Assembly: GCA_004369045.1 (NCBI GenBank)
Contig: ML213524.1
Location: 393,667 to 457,666 of the forward strand
Direction: 5' to 3'
Length of the DNA: 64,000 nt
Source of the DNA: Heliocybe sulcata
Taxonomy: Eukaryota; Basidiomycota; Agaricomycetes; Gloeophyllales; Gloeophyllaceae
Below, piece by piece: positions 1 to 12,440 of the stretch. The position numbers were made by a program, and so were the translations under genes. The notes under the pieces are model-generated. The model was given only the letters and a program-made list of their open reading frames with translations, made no database searches and had not been told where the DNA came from. The first letter of the stretch is position 1. The number at the start of each line of letters is the position of its first letter.

Positions 1-576
1 GCGGCTGAGCCATAACTTAAGACCAGCAAGCTTTGAGGCAGAAGACGTCGTAGGCTTGGACTTTTGCACATTGGGAGGGGTGCATGCGGGAAGAGGGAGA
101 CCTCTAGCAGAAGGCGAAGCGGCGAGGGAAGACCGAGCCTTGAGCACGCTGAGGATCGAGAGCTTGACCTCGACCACGGCATCCACCAGGTCAATGCGCT
201 GTGTCGCAGAGTGTCAACTAACGAGTAGGACAAGAGGATGCATTGGACGTACCTTCTCTATGACCCACTCTTTACAGCCAGCCCAGTACTTCCTCCACAC
301 ACGGAAAACGCCGAAACCAATATTCTTGTGTATCATATGGGTCAGCCGATGAGTGCAGCGCAAGAGGTAAACATGACTTACATTGCCACTAGCCTGAGGA
401 AGAAAATCAACGGTGTCGAGGGAAGAAGCCCTGCTGAAGACCGCGCGGACCAGGGCGATGACGCCCATGAGAGGAACTAATCCGCGGTAGTAGAGTACCG
501 TGCAGAAGCCAAGACCAAAGACACCAGCAATGAAGATGAACAGAAGCCATAAGGCCGGATCAATGCCGTCAGCCAT
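1..576 (-). CDS. Small membrane protein, 3' end cut by the window edge
   Basis: The gene starts at the ATG at 576-574 and runs off the left edge. Three exons join cleanly in phase 0: 576-382, 324-253 and 198-1, with GTAAGT..AAG and GTACGT..CAG introns of 57 and 54 nt. The first 65 residues hold one strongly hydrophobic segment (LWLLFIFIAGVFGLGFC) close to the N-terminus. A short basic and aromatic stretch (FRVWRKYWAGCKEW) follows, then a Ser/Pro/Lys-rich tail without membrane segments. This looks like a type III single-pass or signal-anchored protein with a cytosolic tail. I do not recognise the family and assign no function. The splice model is well supported because all three exons stay open and keep similar codon use. 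Confidence 0.6.
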
Positions 577-843
577 GGCGATTTAAAGCTTCAAGGACTG
601 GTAGTACTTGTCGATATCAAAAGTCGATGTGGTACTGGCCAGGAAGAAGAAAGCCCGAAGAGGTAGCAGCTAGCATTTTATACGGGCAGCTAGAGCTGTC
701 AGCCAGCACGGCTGGCGGCTGACCGACTGCATTGTGCGCCTTCATGCTGCAGTCAGCCGCCGTCAAGTCGTAAACGAGCGAGGAACAAGGGGAGTGCGTG
801 GCTGTGCCCCTCACGAGGCCCCTTCTCCCACGTGACTCACCCC

Positions 844-1475
844 TACGTAGCGACTCGCGAGTCGTCCTTCGAATTCGCACAGCTGAACGGCTCCTCCTTC
901 CACTCTTCCACTGTACAGAACTTCCGCGCCAACCTCTCGCAATTTCGCTGGGCAGGGGGAAGCACTGATGACTCCCAAACACAGCGTGCGCCCTCTGCGA
1001 ACCCGTTCAGCAGCTTCTACAACGCGATAGGCGGCGGCTACGTCCCGCTGCGCTCGAGTGAGCGGTCGAATGAGGAGGCATATTTCGCGTTATCCAGATG
1101 GGAGAGGTGCGTGTATTGAGCTGTGAAGGAAGGATGGAGCGGGTAATTGATGGAAGTACAGGTTACTGGGATTCGGGGCGTGTCTGCTGGGCGAAGCGGT
1201 CCGTTTGCTCTCGCGTTCAGGTGCGATGCATCATCTCCACATCAGAAGTGCAGATATCTAAGAATCTTCCAGCTTAGGAAGCTTGCTCGTCATGGTTGGG
1301 TAGGCCAGCGCCTCTGATGTATCCCATGTGAAGTCGCTGAGGCTACGCGAGGATCAGCTTCTCAGTGCTCATAGGTCCCTGGAACCACGTAAAACACTTC
1401 AGATCGAAGGAGCGGCTCCCCTTCACCTTGGCATATTTCTCTAGCCTCGGACTGACTTTGCACTTCTCGCTGGGA
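844..1475 (+). pseudogene. SFT2: SFT2-like vesicle-transport protein, decayed copy
   Basis: Exons at 844-1106, 1162-1220, 1273-1299 and 1352-1475 encode blocks characteristic of SFT2, a four-TM protein of Golgi/endosome vesicle fusion: [80 protein letters not shown] and [19 protein letters not shown]. All three internal introns keep good GT..AG ends. Three things are wrong. There is no in-frame ATG ahead of the conserved N-terminus. Near 1190 about 20 codons covering the first membrane segment are missing and the frame shifts. The last membrane segment and C-terminus, expected after the GTGAGT at 1476, are not found downstream. The sequence shows the breaks; the size of the missing parts comes from knowledge of the family. 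An assembly deletion is an alternative for the middle break, but not for all three. Confidence 0.75.
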
Positions 1476-1799
1476 GTGAGTCTATGTCTGGTTGCCTCAA
1501 ATCCCCGGCTTTAACGTATCTCAACCGCAGATATCATCAGTCACGATGAGGAGGCTTACTCTTGAACTTCGACTCTCTACATGTCTTCACCAGATGCTGC
1601 GCCATGTAGTTCAGCTTAGAATCCGAAGGAACGGGCATTGGAACCATTGGGCCTTCACGACATGTCTCCCATTCATGCGAGGTCCAGCTTCCTGCTCGAA
1701 ACAGCGCATAGCCTCATTTCCAGTTTCAGCTCACCGTCCGAGGGAGAGCAGCTTTAAGACTGCCGGGGCCATTTGAGTACGTCAATTGAATCGATAAAG

Positions 1800-3920
1800 T
1801 ACTGACAATGACTGGCCAAGGCCATAATAATACGTTCTAGCCTGCCTGACAATTGTCAGCAAGGGTCCCTGTCTCTACTTTTGTCATGGTGGTATGTCCG
1901 CCCTGGCGCAGCTGCAGAATTTTCAGCCTGAAGTGCACGATGTGTTGGGTTCCTCGGTACATTCACCGTACGTTATCTGACAAGCCATATCCCAGGACGC
2001 TGGTTCGCTGAAAATTTCTGATCCACCCGTAGGCCAGGCGTCGGCGGTTTCGTTCAGGCGACAGGCTACATCACAAGAGCAACTGGCGAGGAAAAATGAA
2101 CATTGACAAGTGGACCCTGGCATGCCATTATCAATGGAAAAATTCGAACGAGTGCGCCGGACAGTATGGAACATCTGTTCATTACAACTCCTGGAGCGCG
2201 CTACTTCCCTGACATGGTCATCAGGTTTGTTCAGGAGGTACAGCAAAACAATTGCGTCCATCGATACCAACGCACTGAAATAGCTTGCTGTTGCAGGTAT
2301 CCAGATCTGTGGGTGATGCAAGACAAACCTCCGCTCACATAATTTAGGAACATCTTTCATGTCGTTCTGCGCACCTTTGGTGCAAGGAACCTGGTGATGT
2401 ACGGCGGAATTATTAGGGCAGGGTATGTCGTAGGCTCCACGCTGTCAGCACTCTGACACTATGATTCCACCAGGGCAGACGGACGCTTTGCTGTGCCTGC
2501 AGAAGTACACCAGGACACTACAGATAACGACACAACATAGAGAAGTTGCGGATTTCCTGGACATACCTGCCGGCCCTGGTATACCTGAGAATAACCGTCC
2601 TAACCTGCTTGCATCACCGATGCCCGATGCTCTTGAGCACGAGGCCATTCAGTCGGGGTGGGACGTAGCGGTGATATGGCGTGAGTCGGTATCCCCTGAG
2701 TCGCGAGCTGCGCGCACGGGATCTTGGAGTTCTGTACCTTTTCGTCGTTGCTGTACGTACTCTGCGAGTAGTGAGCAGCCCGGACTTCTTGCGTAGTCTG
2801 CTGAAGCGGTTCTCGAATACAGGACACACCTATCGGACCGGTGTTCAATATTCAATTGCGGAAGACGTTTTAGCACAGCTTCACTGAACTTGTTAATGCC
2901 TGCACCGCCGGCTTCCCGGTATGAACGCGGAGTCTGGTATAGACCGCTCAAAAATAAACTGGCTGCAGCCTATGGCCGCGGAATACGTTCATTATCAATC
3001 TTGGAGCACGGGGCATGCTATTGGATCCGATATTAGCGCGGCTAGAATTGCAATGCTCAGATCTGGGCATCCGATGGGTTGTGAAAGCAGGAGCTGCAAA
3101 GCGTGCATACCATGATATCGTCCCCTAATAACCGCTTCTTGTCGATGAGTGGGATGAGTTGACTTCCGGAGCGTCTTGCTTACCGACAGTAGACGGACGC
3201 CGAGCACTGAAGCGCTGCAATTCATAATAGCTTCCGTTAGGCCGCCGTGGTCCGAGGTAGTCGTATCACGGCTGGCCGTCAACAACGGACGAGGGCTAGC
3301 TGAGGGCGTATATGACGATAGTACTGTATGTATTCTCGGTCGTCAAAGGTCGGAGACTCGTGGTTAAATCCACATCCAGTAGTAACGTTTCCATCCCCAC
3401 GTTCCACATGCGGCGAAATGCTGGGGAATACCTCTGCACACAACGAAGAAAATTTGAGAACACTCATTCCCAGATGCGAGCCAGAGCCTGGTTCTCGGCA
3501 TGCTTGCAAGGATCGAGCAATACCATAGCCAAAAGAAACTACGCAGGCTGTTGAGTGACGGCAGGTCATTGAGGTGCTTCTGATAGAACCAGTACGCACT
3601 TGAAAACAAACTTGTCATTTTGGAACGGACTCCAGCCAATCACGAGTCTGGAGGAATTGAAGGAATCGGAGTACTTGTCCGAAATCACTCCGATAATCTG
3701 CAACGGCCCGCAAGGTATCCTTCGCTACACAGCAGGGAATACCGAAACTTGCATGTAATATAGCTCACTCCAAGCCAATCAATAGGAGGGTTGTGTCAAA
3801 GACGAGGCAGGGTATCCCTCACGTCATTGATGCTTCAAGGCCGGAGACCAGTAATCTCCACCTTCTCGGAATCACCACTCAAACTAACTGGAGAAAAAAT
3901 ACTCGCCAAACTTCAGGATC
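1800..3920. other. Stretch without a recognisable gene
   Basis: Short open stretches occur on both strands (for example 2103-2342 plus and 2461-2796 plus) with a plausible intron-like GTATGT..CCAG between 2421 and 2474. None matches a family I know, and frames change without convincing splice sites. It may be a decayed gene or ordinary intergenic DNA. Confidence 0.35.
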
Positions 3921-3928
3921 CTGTAAGC

Positions 3929-3935
3929 TATAAAA
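3929..3935 (+). promoter_or_regulatory. TATA box of the terpene synthase gene
   Basis: TATAAAA lies 90 bp ahead of the ATG at 4025, a usual distance for a fungal core promoter. Inferred from sequence and position only. Confidence 0.45.
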
Positions 3936-4024
3936 CAAGGCCCGATGAGCTCAGAGAATAACGTCGCCAGTCGAATATCTGCCCACAGGACACATACCTC
4001 TCCGCTCTAATAGACCGTAACAAC

Positions 4025-5346
4025 ATGGGCAGCTCACACAACGTCGAGATCTCTAGGGCAGCTGTACCGACGTCGAAGGTGTCGTCCACATACGAGTACT
4101 CAACTGATATCCGAGACAGTGGCCATTCCATCCACTACGTCACTCGCCTTCAGCAGCTGCTCCGTGAAATCGGCTACCGCTACGAGCCGTCGCCGCCTCC
4201 GGATGAAGAATTCGACAGGATCATGCACGAGTGGATGGTCAATGTTGTCCAGCCAGTATTGCCTTGGAACGAGAAGAAGCTCGCCGCGCTGGAGGACCAG
4301 GGCTCCCAGGTCATCGTCCGTTCCTACCCGTACGCAAGCAGGGAGATGAAGCTCATTATGAGCAAGTTGTCGGTGCTAGCCATAGCCATCGACGACTCCC
4401 TCGGGGACGAGGAGATGTACAAGGACATCACAATGTTTTCCCACAACATGTACGTCGGGAAACCCCAGCCGGCCAACACCATACTCCCTCTTTATGAGGA
4501 GTGTCTCCGCGAGCTATCAGCCTTCTACGGCGCAGACCCTGTCTTGAGAGGCATGGGCGTTGCGCCGTGGATAGCATTTGTAGATGCATCATCGTTGGAA
4601 AAGAGGATGGTCACAATCGACGAGCAGCTACGCGCTAGTCGCTTCGATGCTGGGTACCAACGTCTAGCGGAGGGTCAGCACCAGGGCTGCAAGATCGACG
4701 GCCAATTGAGCGCCATGAAGATCGATAAAGAGGCAGTCAACTTGTAAGTATACACTCTAGCCTATCTGACTACGCAGGCACTCACTTATTCATGTAGTCC
4801 GTATTTTCTTCGGCAGAAGACAGCGATCGGCGAAGCTTATGCTGCAGCAATATTTAAGGCACACAGGACACAAGAATTGCCTTTGACGCGATACATCACA
4901 GCTGTCCCTGACATCAACTTCACAATCGTGCGTTTCTCGACTCCGATTGAGATATTATGCTCACCTGAATCCGACAGGAGATTATGAACGATCTACTTTC
5001 CTTCCATAAGGAAGAGATGGAGGGGGAGACGATCAACTTAATCCAACTCTTGACGCAAAGTATCCGCTCTGACGCAAGCGTCACTGGAAGCAGCGAATGG
5101 AATTCAAACGACACATTTGATCTCCTTTGTAGCCATGTCAAGGATGCACACGCGAGGATCGATACTCTACTCCGCTCCGACGAGTTCGATGAAGTGGCCG
5201 TTGAGGGAGAGGATGCGGACAGAAAGATTGACTGGGAGATCGCAAGACAGTGGAGAGGTTGGAGAGACGGGTATATCTCATGGCATCTGGAAACAAGCAG
5301 GTATAAATTAGACTTCTTGAGGCCGTGCGAGCTCCATGGACAATAG
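4025..5346 (+). CDS. TRI5-like sesquiterpene synthase (trichodiene synthase family)
   Basis: Three exons (4025-4743, 4798-4927, 4978-5346) give 405 residues, close to the 370-400 usual for the trichodiene synthase family. The first metal-binding motif is IDDSLGDEE near residue 120, in place of the classic DDSKD. The second (NSE) motif is NDLLSFHKEE just after the start of exon 3. SSLEKRM, and the C-terminal GYISWHLETSRYKL, also fit the family. Such enzymes ionise farnesyl diphosphate with three Mg2+ ions and cyclise it in the cytosol. The product cannot be read from the sequence; agaricomycete relatives make varied sesquiterpenes, so trichodiene itself should not be assumed. Introns of 54 and 50 nt fall in sensible places and the frame is intact. 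An MFS transporter lies 1.3 kb downstream, with an NmrA reductase and a P450 farther along. Confidence 0.85.
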
Positions 5347-6605
5347 ACTTTAGCGACTCGTTGTTCCCTTTCCAGGTCTTACCACACAGAGGAAGGCTTG
5401 AGCAGTGGGTGTAGATATGTAAATTGGATCTGCACCTGTCGCATATTATAAAGCGCAGAGATGTATTCAACCCCTGATAGCGCCGTCTTGTCCTTTAATC
5501 ATTTCAGTATGGAGAGCTATAAGGGACTCAGATAGACAGTGAATCCTTACAAAAATCGCCCGAGACTTAGACTAGAGATTGTCGCATGGCAGTTCAGAAG
5601 ACTAAGTCCATTACGCGAAGAGCGACCGCCAGGAAGTGGCGACTACGAGCGCTATAATGAACGCCAAGTCACGAGTACCGGGACAGACCAGTGAGAAATG
5701 GACTCACAGACTTGAATAACCCACAATTTAAATGGATCAATGAAGTCATAGTGAGCGCGCCGACCACGAAGTTCCATTTGAATATTCGACTAGTATCTGC
5801 TCCCAGCTAAACCTTGAAGCAGGAGTAGTTCCCGCGTAAATATAGGCGCATCGCTTGGCCATCGTCTAAGTACTAGGAGTCGTGCGCCCAGAGAAGGACA
5901 GCACTGAGGTACGAAGGCCGAACTCATATTGAGTCGCTTGACTTATGTACTGGACGTCACTAGTAACCCATGCAGAGCGATGGTATGTGCCGGCTCACAG
6001 GGTATGTATGGTAGGGTAGGGTAGCGCAGGTGGGGTAGCTCGTTATAGTATGGCAAGCTATGCATTAGTGGGTTCTTTGCTCCGGACGGTAAGCTGGGTT
6101 CTGCTGAGTAGTCTTGAAGTCAGACGCCTCTAAACAGGAGCAGGCAGTCTGCAAGGTTGCATGAGCCCAAGCAATGCAGATACTAAGCAGGTCAGAGATA
6201 AGAGAAACACATAAGCAAGGTGCGCGCCGTCGCTGTCTGCTCGAGCGCGTCGAAAAGAACGCGACGTGACCGTGACCGTAACCTGCATACACTCTCGGTC
6301 CTTCCTTTCGTGCCTCTATTTCGTGCCTCTATACAAAGATTTGACCCGTGCCAGATCACTCAACCCTTAGGGCTGCGAGGGTTTCCAGCATTCACGACGT
6401 ACTGGATTAAACACCCAGTCTAGCTAAGGTCATGTATTATCGAGTTCATAGTCATGCAGACAGATACGCGCTATAGATACATTAATGCGAGATGTTCTCT
6501 ATCAAATGGTGCTCTGGTCATAAAAAGACGTGTCTATTACGTGGATGATGGGCGAATATAAATTGCCCGAAGAACCAAAAGCAAAAGAGAAGGCAACATC
6601 TACAT
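5347..6605. other. Intergenic region between convergent genes
   Basis: Convergent 3' flanks of the terpene synthase and the transporter. A short run of TAGGG steps occurs near 6010-6030. No coding signal is convincing on either strand. Confidence 0.5.
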
Positions 6606-8619
6606 CTAAACTTGGCCCTTCTCCTCTGCGGCCTTTAACTCTTCCGCGATTTTGAGATCCTAATAGGCCGTGAGCGACCGTCCCCGAAGTACTGGAGCAC
6701 GAGACTTACAATGCAAGGCGCGAACTTGCTGCGCGAACGAATCGCCGGTCCGTATTTGTAAAAGAGGAAGGGACTAGGTGCCAGCGCGAGCGCGACAAAG
6801 CCGATGAGCGTCCCCGCCCAGTTCACCCCCAACGCCGTGAACATCTGCACAGTGAACAACGGGAAGGCAGCAGCCACTCCAGATCGGACAAAGGTGTTTG
6901 CTGCGAACGCCGAGGCGCTGTACATCAGGTAGGTGTCCACGAGGTAGCTCTATATAGTCAATTGTATCAGTCCCGAGGATCTGCTGGTCGTTGGGAAACT
7001 GAAGGCTCACCAAGAAGGACATGAACACCAAATTCACGCTCAATCCAATCAAGATGGTGCTCAACGCCGGCACGTACCACGGCACCGCCGCATACTCGCC
7101 ACTCCAACCCAACCAGAACGCTCCGACGACCAAACAGGGCCCAGCAGCCATCGCCCCAAACAACCGCTGCTCCGGCGGCGGGAACCCCCGCCACTTGACG
7201 ATCAAAGCGGGGTAATGGCGCGTGAAGTACAAGTTCACGAGCGAGCCGAGGATCGCGCCGATGCCGACGCCGATGAAGATCAGCCCGTTCTGCGGGATGG
7301 TGAACCCGCGGCGGGTGATGAAGATTACTGGGAGAGCCTCGAATACTGCGATACGATTAGACAGGCATGGGGAGAAGAGGAGATTACGTACGGGAGTAGA
7401 GCACGCCGTATACGACTGCTAGATAAACGGTCACGAGAACCAAGATGGGTTCCTGGACGAGCATGTGGAAGGGCCGGAAGAGCGTGCGGTGCAAGACGCC
7501 CTTGATGGACCAATCCTGCCTCTCCTGCTCGGCGTAGACGTCCTTGTTCTTCACCGGGTCTTCCTTCCGTAGCCGCTTAGCCTGTAACCGCACGTCAGGG
7601 ACACGAAAGAAATCCGAGATTGAAATCCGACGCACCTTCTGTGCGAGAAGAACTGGGGCATAGGTCTCCGGCAGGAAGATGATCCCCACAACACAGCATG
7701 CACCGGCGAAGATCATCATCAGCCAAAACACCCATCTCCAGCCGAGGTAACTTTCCGAGACGCTACAACGCGACGCCGTTAGTCATGACGCAACGCCGCG
7801 AAGGGGGAACCAGACGCACAATCCCGCAACAATAGGACCCATAACCGGGCCAACAAAGACACTGGCACTAAACATACTCGTGGACTTTCCGCGGCCGACC
7901 GCATCCCAGATATCAGCAATTACACCTAGTGAAAGTTAATTCATTGCAAACCACGACACCAAAACCACTTACCTCCGCAAGTTGTCATAGGCGCCACTGC
8001 AAAGAACCCGGCAAGGAAGCGGGTAACAAGCAGCGTCTGCAGGTTCTGAGCCAACGCCTGGCCCAGATGGAGCAACGTAAACGCAATCAAAGGGCCAGTA
8101 AAAACCGGGCGTCTCCCCAACAGCTCTGACCCAGGACCCCAGAAAAACGGCCCAAAAACGTATCCCAGCAAGAAACACGTTGTCACCAAATTCGCCACCT
8201 CCGTCGTAACATCAAACTGCCTCGCAATAAGCAGCGTCGCCGACGTCGGCGCAGACGACGCGAACGTCCTACACCCAAAATGTCAATCAACCACAAAGCC
8301 TCCCAAGTATAATCATCTAAACCACTCACACGCAGATCGTCATGATGGAGCAAATGACTGTCACGACCCACTTGTACGACGTGGACCAATTCTGCGGGTT
8401 CGCAGGGTCGTCGGGGCCGTCCCAGCCCACCAGATTCGGGTCGTCCCCCTCAACAGGCTCAGAGAGAGGCGGTTCTAGCGGGTCGTCCCCGCCATACTTC
8501 TCCGTCCGCAGCTCGTCCCTCGCAATCTCCTCCTCCAGCTCAGGCGACAGAACCGGCCGCGGCACTTCATGCAGCGTCGAGGTCGATGAGCGCGGCGTTG
8601 ACGATATCGACTGGGCCAT
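6606..8619 (-). CDS. MFS transporter, DHA1 drug/polyamine type
   Basis: The start is the ATG at 8619 and the stop is at 6608-6606. The cytosolic N-terminus carries the pre-membrane motif DDPANPQNWSTSYKW, typical of fungal DHA1 polyamine and multidrug proton antiporters (TPO/FLU1 type). Next come TFASSAPTSAT, the GPGSELLGRRPVF loop 2-3 signature (motif A), RFLAGFFAVAP, VIADIWDAVGRGKSTSMF, LGWRWVFW and IIFLPETYAPVLL. A charged central loop (AKRLRKEDPVKNKD) follows, and a second half of about six membrane segments ending in a Lys/Glu tail. At least six short introns interrupt it; each splice keeps the frame. It probably sits in the plasma membrane and exports small molecules. Its place beside a terpene synthase would suit export of that product, but only position supports this. 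Confidence 0.88.
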
Positions 8620-8676
8620 CCTTATCCTTAAAAACCTGGGGCGGGGGGACAGAAGCCATGCCGCCTAGATCCAGGT

Positions 8677-8688
8677 TTTTATATAAGG
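8677..8688 (-). promoter_or_regulatory. TATA box of the MFS transporter
   Basis: Reading on the minus strand, TTATATAAAAAC lies about 60-70 bp ahead of the transporter ATG. Confidence 0.4.
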
Positions 8689-9152
8689 AAGCTGCGAAGG
8701 CCGCGCGCGTTGAGTCAACTGAGAACTGTCATCAGCCTAGACGGCCCTTCAACGATTTTCAAAGCAACCGCGCATCCGCACCTTCAATACTCGCTACCGT
8801 TTACCCGGTCGGATGACGCCAACGTCGAGCTGCACATCGAAACGGTGTCGAACCATTGCAACAATATTGCAATGCACTCTAAAGACTTTCAATCAGCCTT
8901 CAACGGTTCAATACACATTCTCTCTACCTTCCAGCAGGACATACCGCAAAGAAAACACCTGAGCCAACGCACAGCGAACCTCCATTCCAGGGCAAGATCG
9001 CCGTTTTCCTGCCGTCAGCTCCGGTCGTTGCATACCCGACTGCCGGCGTGCCTAAATATCCGGGTATAAACCAAGACCCCGGTGGCAGTGCCGTCCGTCT
9101 CGGCCGCACGCTGGCTGATATCGAAGCCCTCGGGGATGAGTCGGGGTATCCA

Positions 9153-9200
9153 GTACAACTAATCAAATGACCTGCTGTACAACTAATCAATTACCTGCTG
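9153..9200. repeat. Two-copy 24 bp tandem repeat
   Basis: GTACAACTAATCAA occurs at 9153 and again at 9177, each followed by a close copy of ACCTGCTG. It lies between the transporter and TLC genes and could be a recent slippage event or a paired protein-binding site. Confidence 0.6.
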
Positions 9201-9532
9201 TCTACATGCCCCCCTAACCCGGACGCCGCAATATACCAGCTTATTGAAAGGCATGAAGTTTAGCATACTGCGTCATCCTTATGAATCACTCGCCGGGGCC
9301 GGCATGGACACAATTCAAATCCCAAGCCAGAAAGAATCAAGCACGGCACCCGTTAAAGAATTCTAATACTCATCCCAGACCTCATATAGTGGATACATGT
9401 CCAACAACACCGCATACGAAAGCAAAACGTACAAAGTCAACAAAAACCATCAGAAAGCCTCTCATAGAAAGTCGTAAAGTACACTCCTACCACTCAACCA
9501 TGCATGCGTCCGTATCACCAAAGCCATCGCTC

Positions 9533-10679
9533 CTAGTACACAGCAATAGCCCTCCCCATCCCATCTCCCCCAATCCCAGGGACACGCTCGTACCGTCCAA
9601 GCCCAAAATAATCATACACCCTCTCCCTTGGGGGCAGCACCTGATACAACAACCTGCGCGCTTCCCGCATGCGCTGCTTCGCCGCCTGGATCTCCATCTT
9701 CTGCAGAGCCTTCTCAAAGGACAGCCGCCGTGCGAGCTTAGTGGGGAGTGTTGGGCGGGTGCGTGGCACGTTCTCCTTGTTTGCCTCGACGGCCCGGGGA
9801 GCATCTGGCGAGTGCAGCACAACAGGGATAGGAGTCGGCACCGGCTCCGCAGAGATCTCGATGGCAATGAACGTAGCTGCCGGGACCTTCGCCCTGTGTC
9901 GCTTAATAAAGCCCTTGACACACCCCGCGAACCACACCGCATGCATCGGGAAGATCAAACTGAGAAGGGCTGCGGGGATAAACGACCCCTGTGTCGCGTT
10001 GACGCGGTTGTAGGGAAGCAAGTACGAGACGATCAAGACAACGTGGAGGACGATGCGCGTGGCGAAGAATGAGACGGCAAACGTGACGTTGGAGCGCAAG
10101 GCGGGGTTCAGAGACGCGATGGAGAGGATGAAAGTCGGGAGCTGCGCGGGCTTCGTTCAGGTTCGAATGAGAATAGAGGGCGTTCTGCTTACCTCCATGA
10201 TACCACAGAAACAGAAGATATGTGCCCAAGACCGTCTGATGGCAAGCTCCACCACAAAAATATATAACGAGTGGTGCACCCATCCGGTGAGCAACCCCAC
10301 TTGCTCGCGGTAATAGATCAAGCCCATGGATATATCACTGTACCCCCCGGTGAGCCGCCATATCGCTGCACTGCTCGCGCAGAACGTACGCAATGAGGTA
10401 TCCCTGAAAGATACGATTCGTCATGTACGCCAGGTGGGGCGAAGACCGCACTTGCGCCACATCGCCTCTGCTTCGCAGGTAATCCCAGACAAAAGGCAGG
10501 CTTGCGAGGGTCACCACTGCGCTGGCAACTGTTGTTAGAAGCCATGAGCGCTGCTTGGGCGTTAATTCTCTCGTCGCGGCGATGAAGTGGTAGACGGAGA
10601 TATAAGTGAGGAGCGAGGGGAGGAGCACGGTAGAATGGGTGATCATCCGGGAGACATCGCTGAGCATTAGAGGGAGCAT
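9533..10679 (-). CDS. TLC-domain multi-pass membrane protein
   Basis: The start is at 10679 and the stop (TAG) at 9535-9533. Introns begin GTACGTTC and GTAAGCAG and both splices keep the frame (LIA/DISMGL and GIME/LPTF). The first 240 residues form six or seven hydrophobic segments in the order usual for the TRAM-LAG1-CLN8 (TLC) fold. There is a His-containing YHFIAATRELTPKQR loop, then DISMGLIYY, a GWVHHSLY block typical of the family's central helix, and ATRIVLHVVLIVSYLLPY. The basic, cytosolic C-terminal tail of about 110 residues ends near YDYFGLGRYERVPG. Proteins of this type act in the ER or Golgi in ceramide synthesis or lipid sensing. This one lacks an obvious ceramide-synthase Lag motif, so it is more like TLCD-type proteins; its substrate is unknown. 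Confidence 0.72.
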
Positions 10680-10799
10680 GCTCTAAGACGCACACGGACG
10701 CAGACGCAGGCGTAGTTGATAGCGGCAAGGAAAAGTCTGAGGATGGCCTGACTCCTCCTCCTATATACCTAGGTAGATAGCACATCGTGGCGTCAAGAG

Positions 10800-12085
10800 A
10801 GAAGCCCTGTAGCACGTTTGCGGACATATCCAGCAGGAAGTGTCGCCCATTGCTTATTTACGGCACATTACGTCCGAAGCAATCCAGATAGAAGCCTCAC
10901 AGCTTATGGACAGGCAATTGGACGATACAAGACATAACAAGGCTGTGACTGGCGCTGAGACGCAGGTTTGCTGGCCGGAAGAGGAAGGATGGGGTCTTCA
11001 AACAGGGCGCGACGAACGTTCCTCACCGTCCGGTTTCTCCCGGAGCTACTCAGAGCGCTCCTAACTTGAGGATAGCCCAACTCTCGCCGCTGCACGAACG
11101 TGGTACGGATCATAGCACTGGCCGCAGATAGCGCTAGCCCTTCTGTTTTGGAGAGCGCTATTAATATTCATAAGCGGGACCGAGGAGACTAACTGTACCT
11201 CCTTAGTTTACAAGTACGAGCTTCGCTTAGGACAAACTCTGATGAGTTACATAAGCTTTCTGTCTATGAATGAAACATCAGACATCCCGAGATACCTTCC
11301 TCGATCTGAAGCACGCACAATGAATCCGGTAACCAGGGACAAAAGGCCTGGGCTATACACCCATCTGACTCGCGCCACCCGTCTATTTCTTCGGACCAGT
11401 CGCAGTGAGAGTTCACTCGATCCAGCCTATCAAAAGAAAAAGAAAAGAGTGCGCAACTCCGAGGAGAAGGCCGAGCAAAAAATTAGGGAGGGTATAACGC
11501 CCGTGAAGGGCTACTCCCGCAGTCTCCGGACCCGAAGGACACAGTGACTGTCATGATAACAAGAGCAAAACAATGCCATCACAGTCGACAGCCATCAGGG
11601 TGGGAGCGCGTCGGCCACAGCTATTCGGGTGTGGGAGCCATACTTGCGTCGCCTAGAAGACATCAAGGCTGAGCGAGCCAGGCAAAAGAATAAGCAGGAC
11701 TCACCAGTATATGTCTTATACACAAGATACTCAGAATTATCGCCGACGTGACAGGTGTCCAGGATCGGGAAACGGCAAGATACAAGAGATAGCCGTGGAC
11801 CATATGGGAGCGCTCAGACCACTCGACAAACAAGATTGAGAGAGAAAAGCAGAGGACAATGATCAAGGCATATGGCTTAGACGCACTCCCGTGACAGTCG
11901 GGTCGACGTCGAATGAACAACGCGCGCCCTTCGGGAGCCGCCCGCGCCGGCCCAAAGCGGAAGCGCAAATAAGAGAGAAAGCGAGCGAGGGAGAGGGGGA
12001 GCACACCGTGAGTGCGGGTACAGTTGAGGCGGTTGATTTGGGATATCAAAGGGACTCAAGAGACCGGCAAGTCAAGTAGAAATCT
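10800..12085. other. Gene-free region
   Basis: No open reading stretch here has splice support or family resemblance. The DNA grades into the purine-rich repeat block that follows. Confidence 0.45.
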
Positions 12086-12440
12086 TGAGGAGAACCGAAA
12101 GCATGCAGCACCGCAGGGAATAGAGCCAACCTTGACCGCGACCGAGGGATGGTGTTGACAAAGCATGTTGAACGGACTAAGAGTTCAATAGTTACAGGTT
12201 GCGCCGAAACGTTAAGAAGAACCGAAATCAGGCAGAACCACAGGGAAGAGAGCCAACCTTGACCGCAACCGAGGGATGGTGTTGATAAAGCATATTGAAC
12301 GGATTAAGAGTTGAATAGGTCGCGCCGAAACGTTAAGAAGAAGGCAGCAGCGCAGAGAACAGAGCAAAGCTTGACCGCGACCGAGTGGGTGTTGATAAAA
12401 AGCGATAGAAGTTCGTGAGAGAAGCAATGACAATGTTGAC
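12086..12440. repeat. Decayed tandem repeat, three units of about 110-127 bp
   Basis: Three successive units share the landmarks GAGCCAACCTTGACCGCGAC (12123, 12250, and degenerate at 12362), GGGATGGTGTTGA, TTGAACGGA and GCGCCGAAACGTTAAGAAGA (12201, 12322). The last unit is the most worn. The strand is purine-rich and has no coding frame. Confidence 0.75.

Noticed and set aside
6005-6040. GGTAGGGTAGGGTAG run resembling telomere repeats
   Set aside because: Too short and irregular, and unlike TTAGGG; probably simple sequence.
9281-10072. Long plus-strand open frame of 263 codons
   Set aside because: It lies antisense to the TLC-domain gene, has Pro/Thr/Lys-biased low-complexity composition and no splice or family support.
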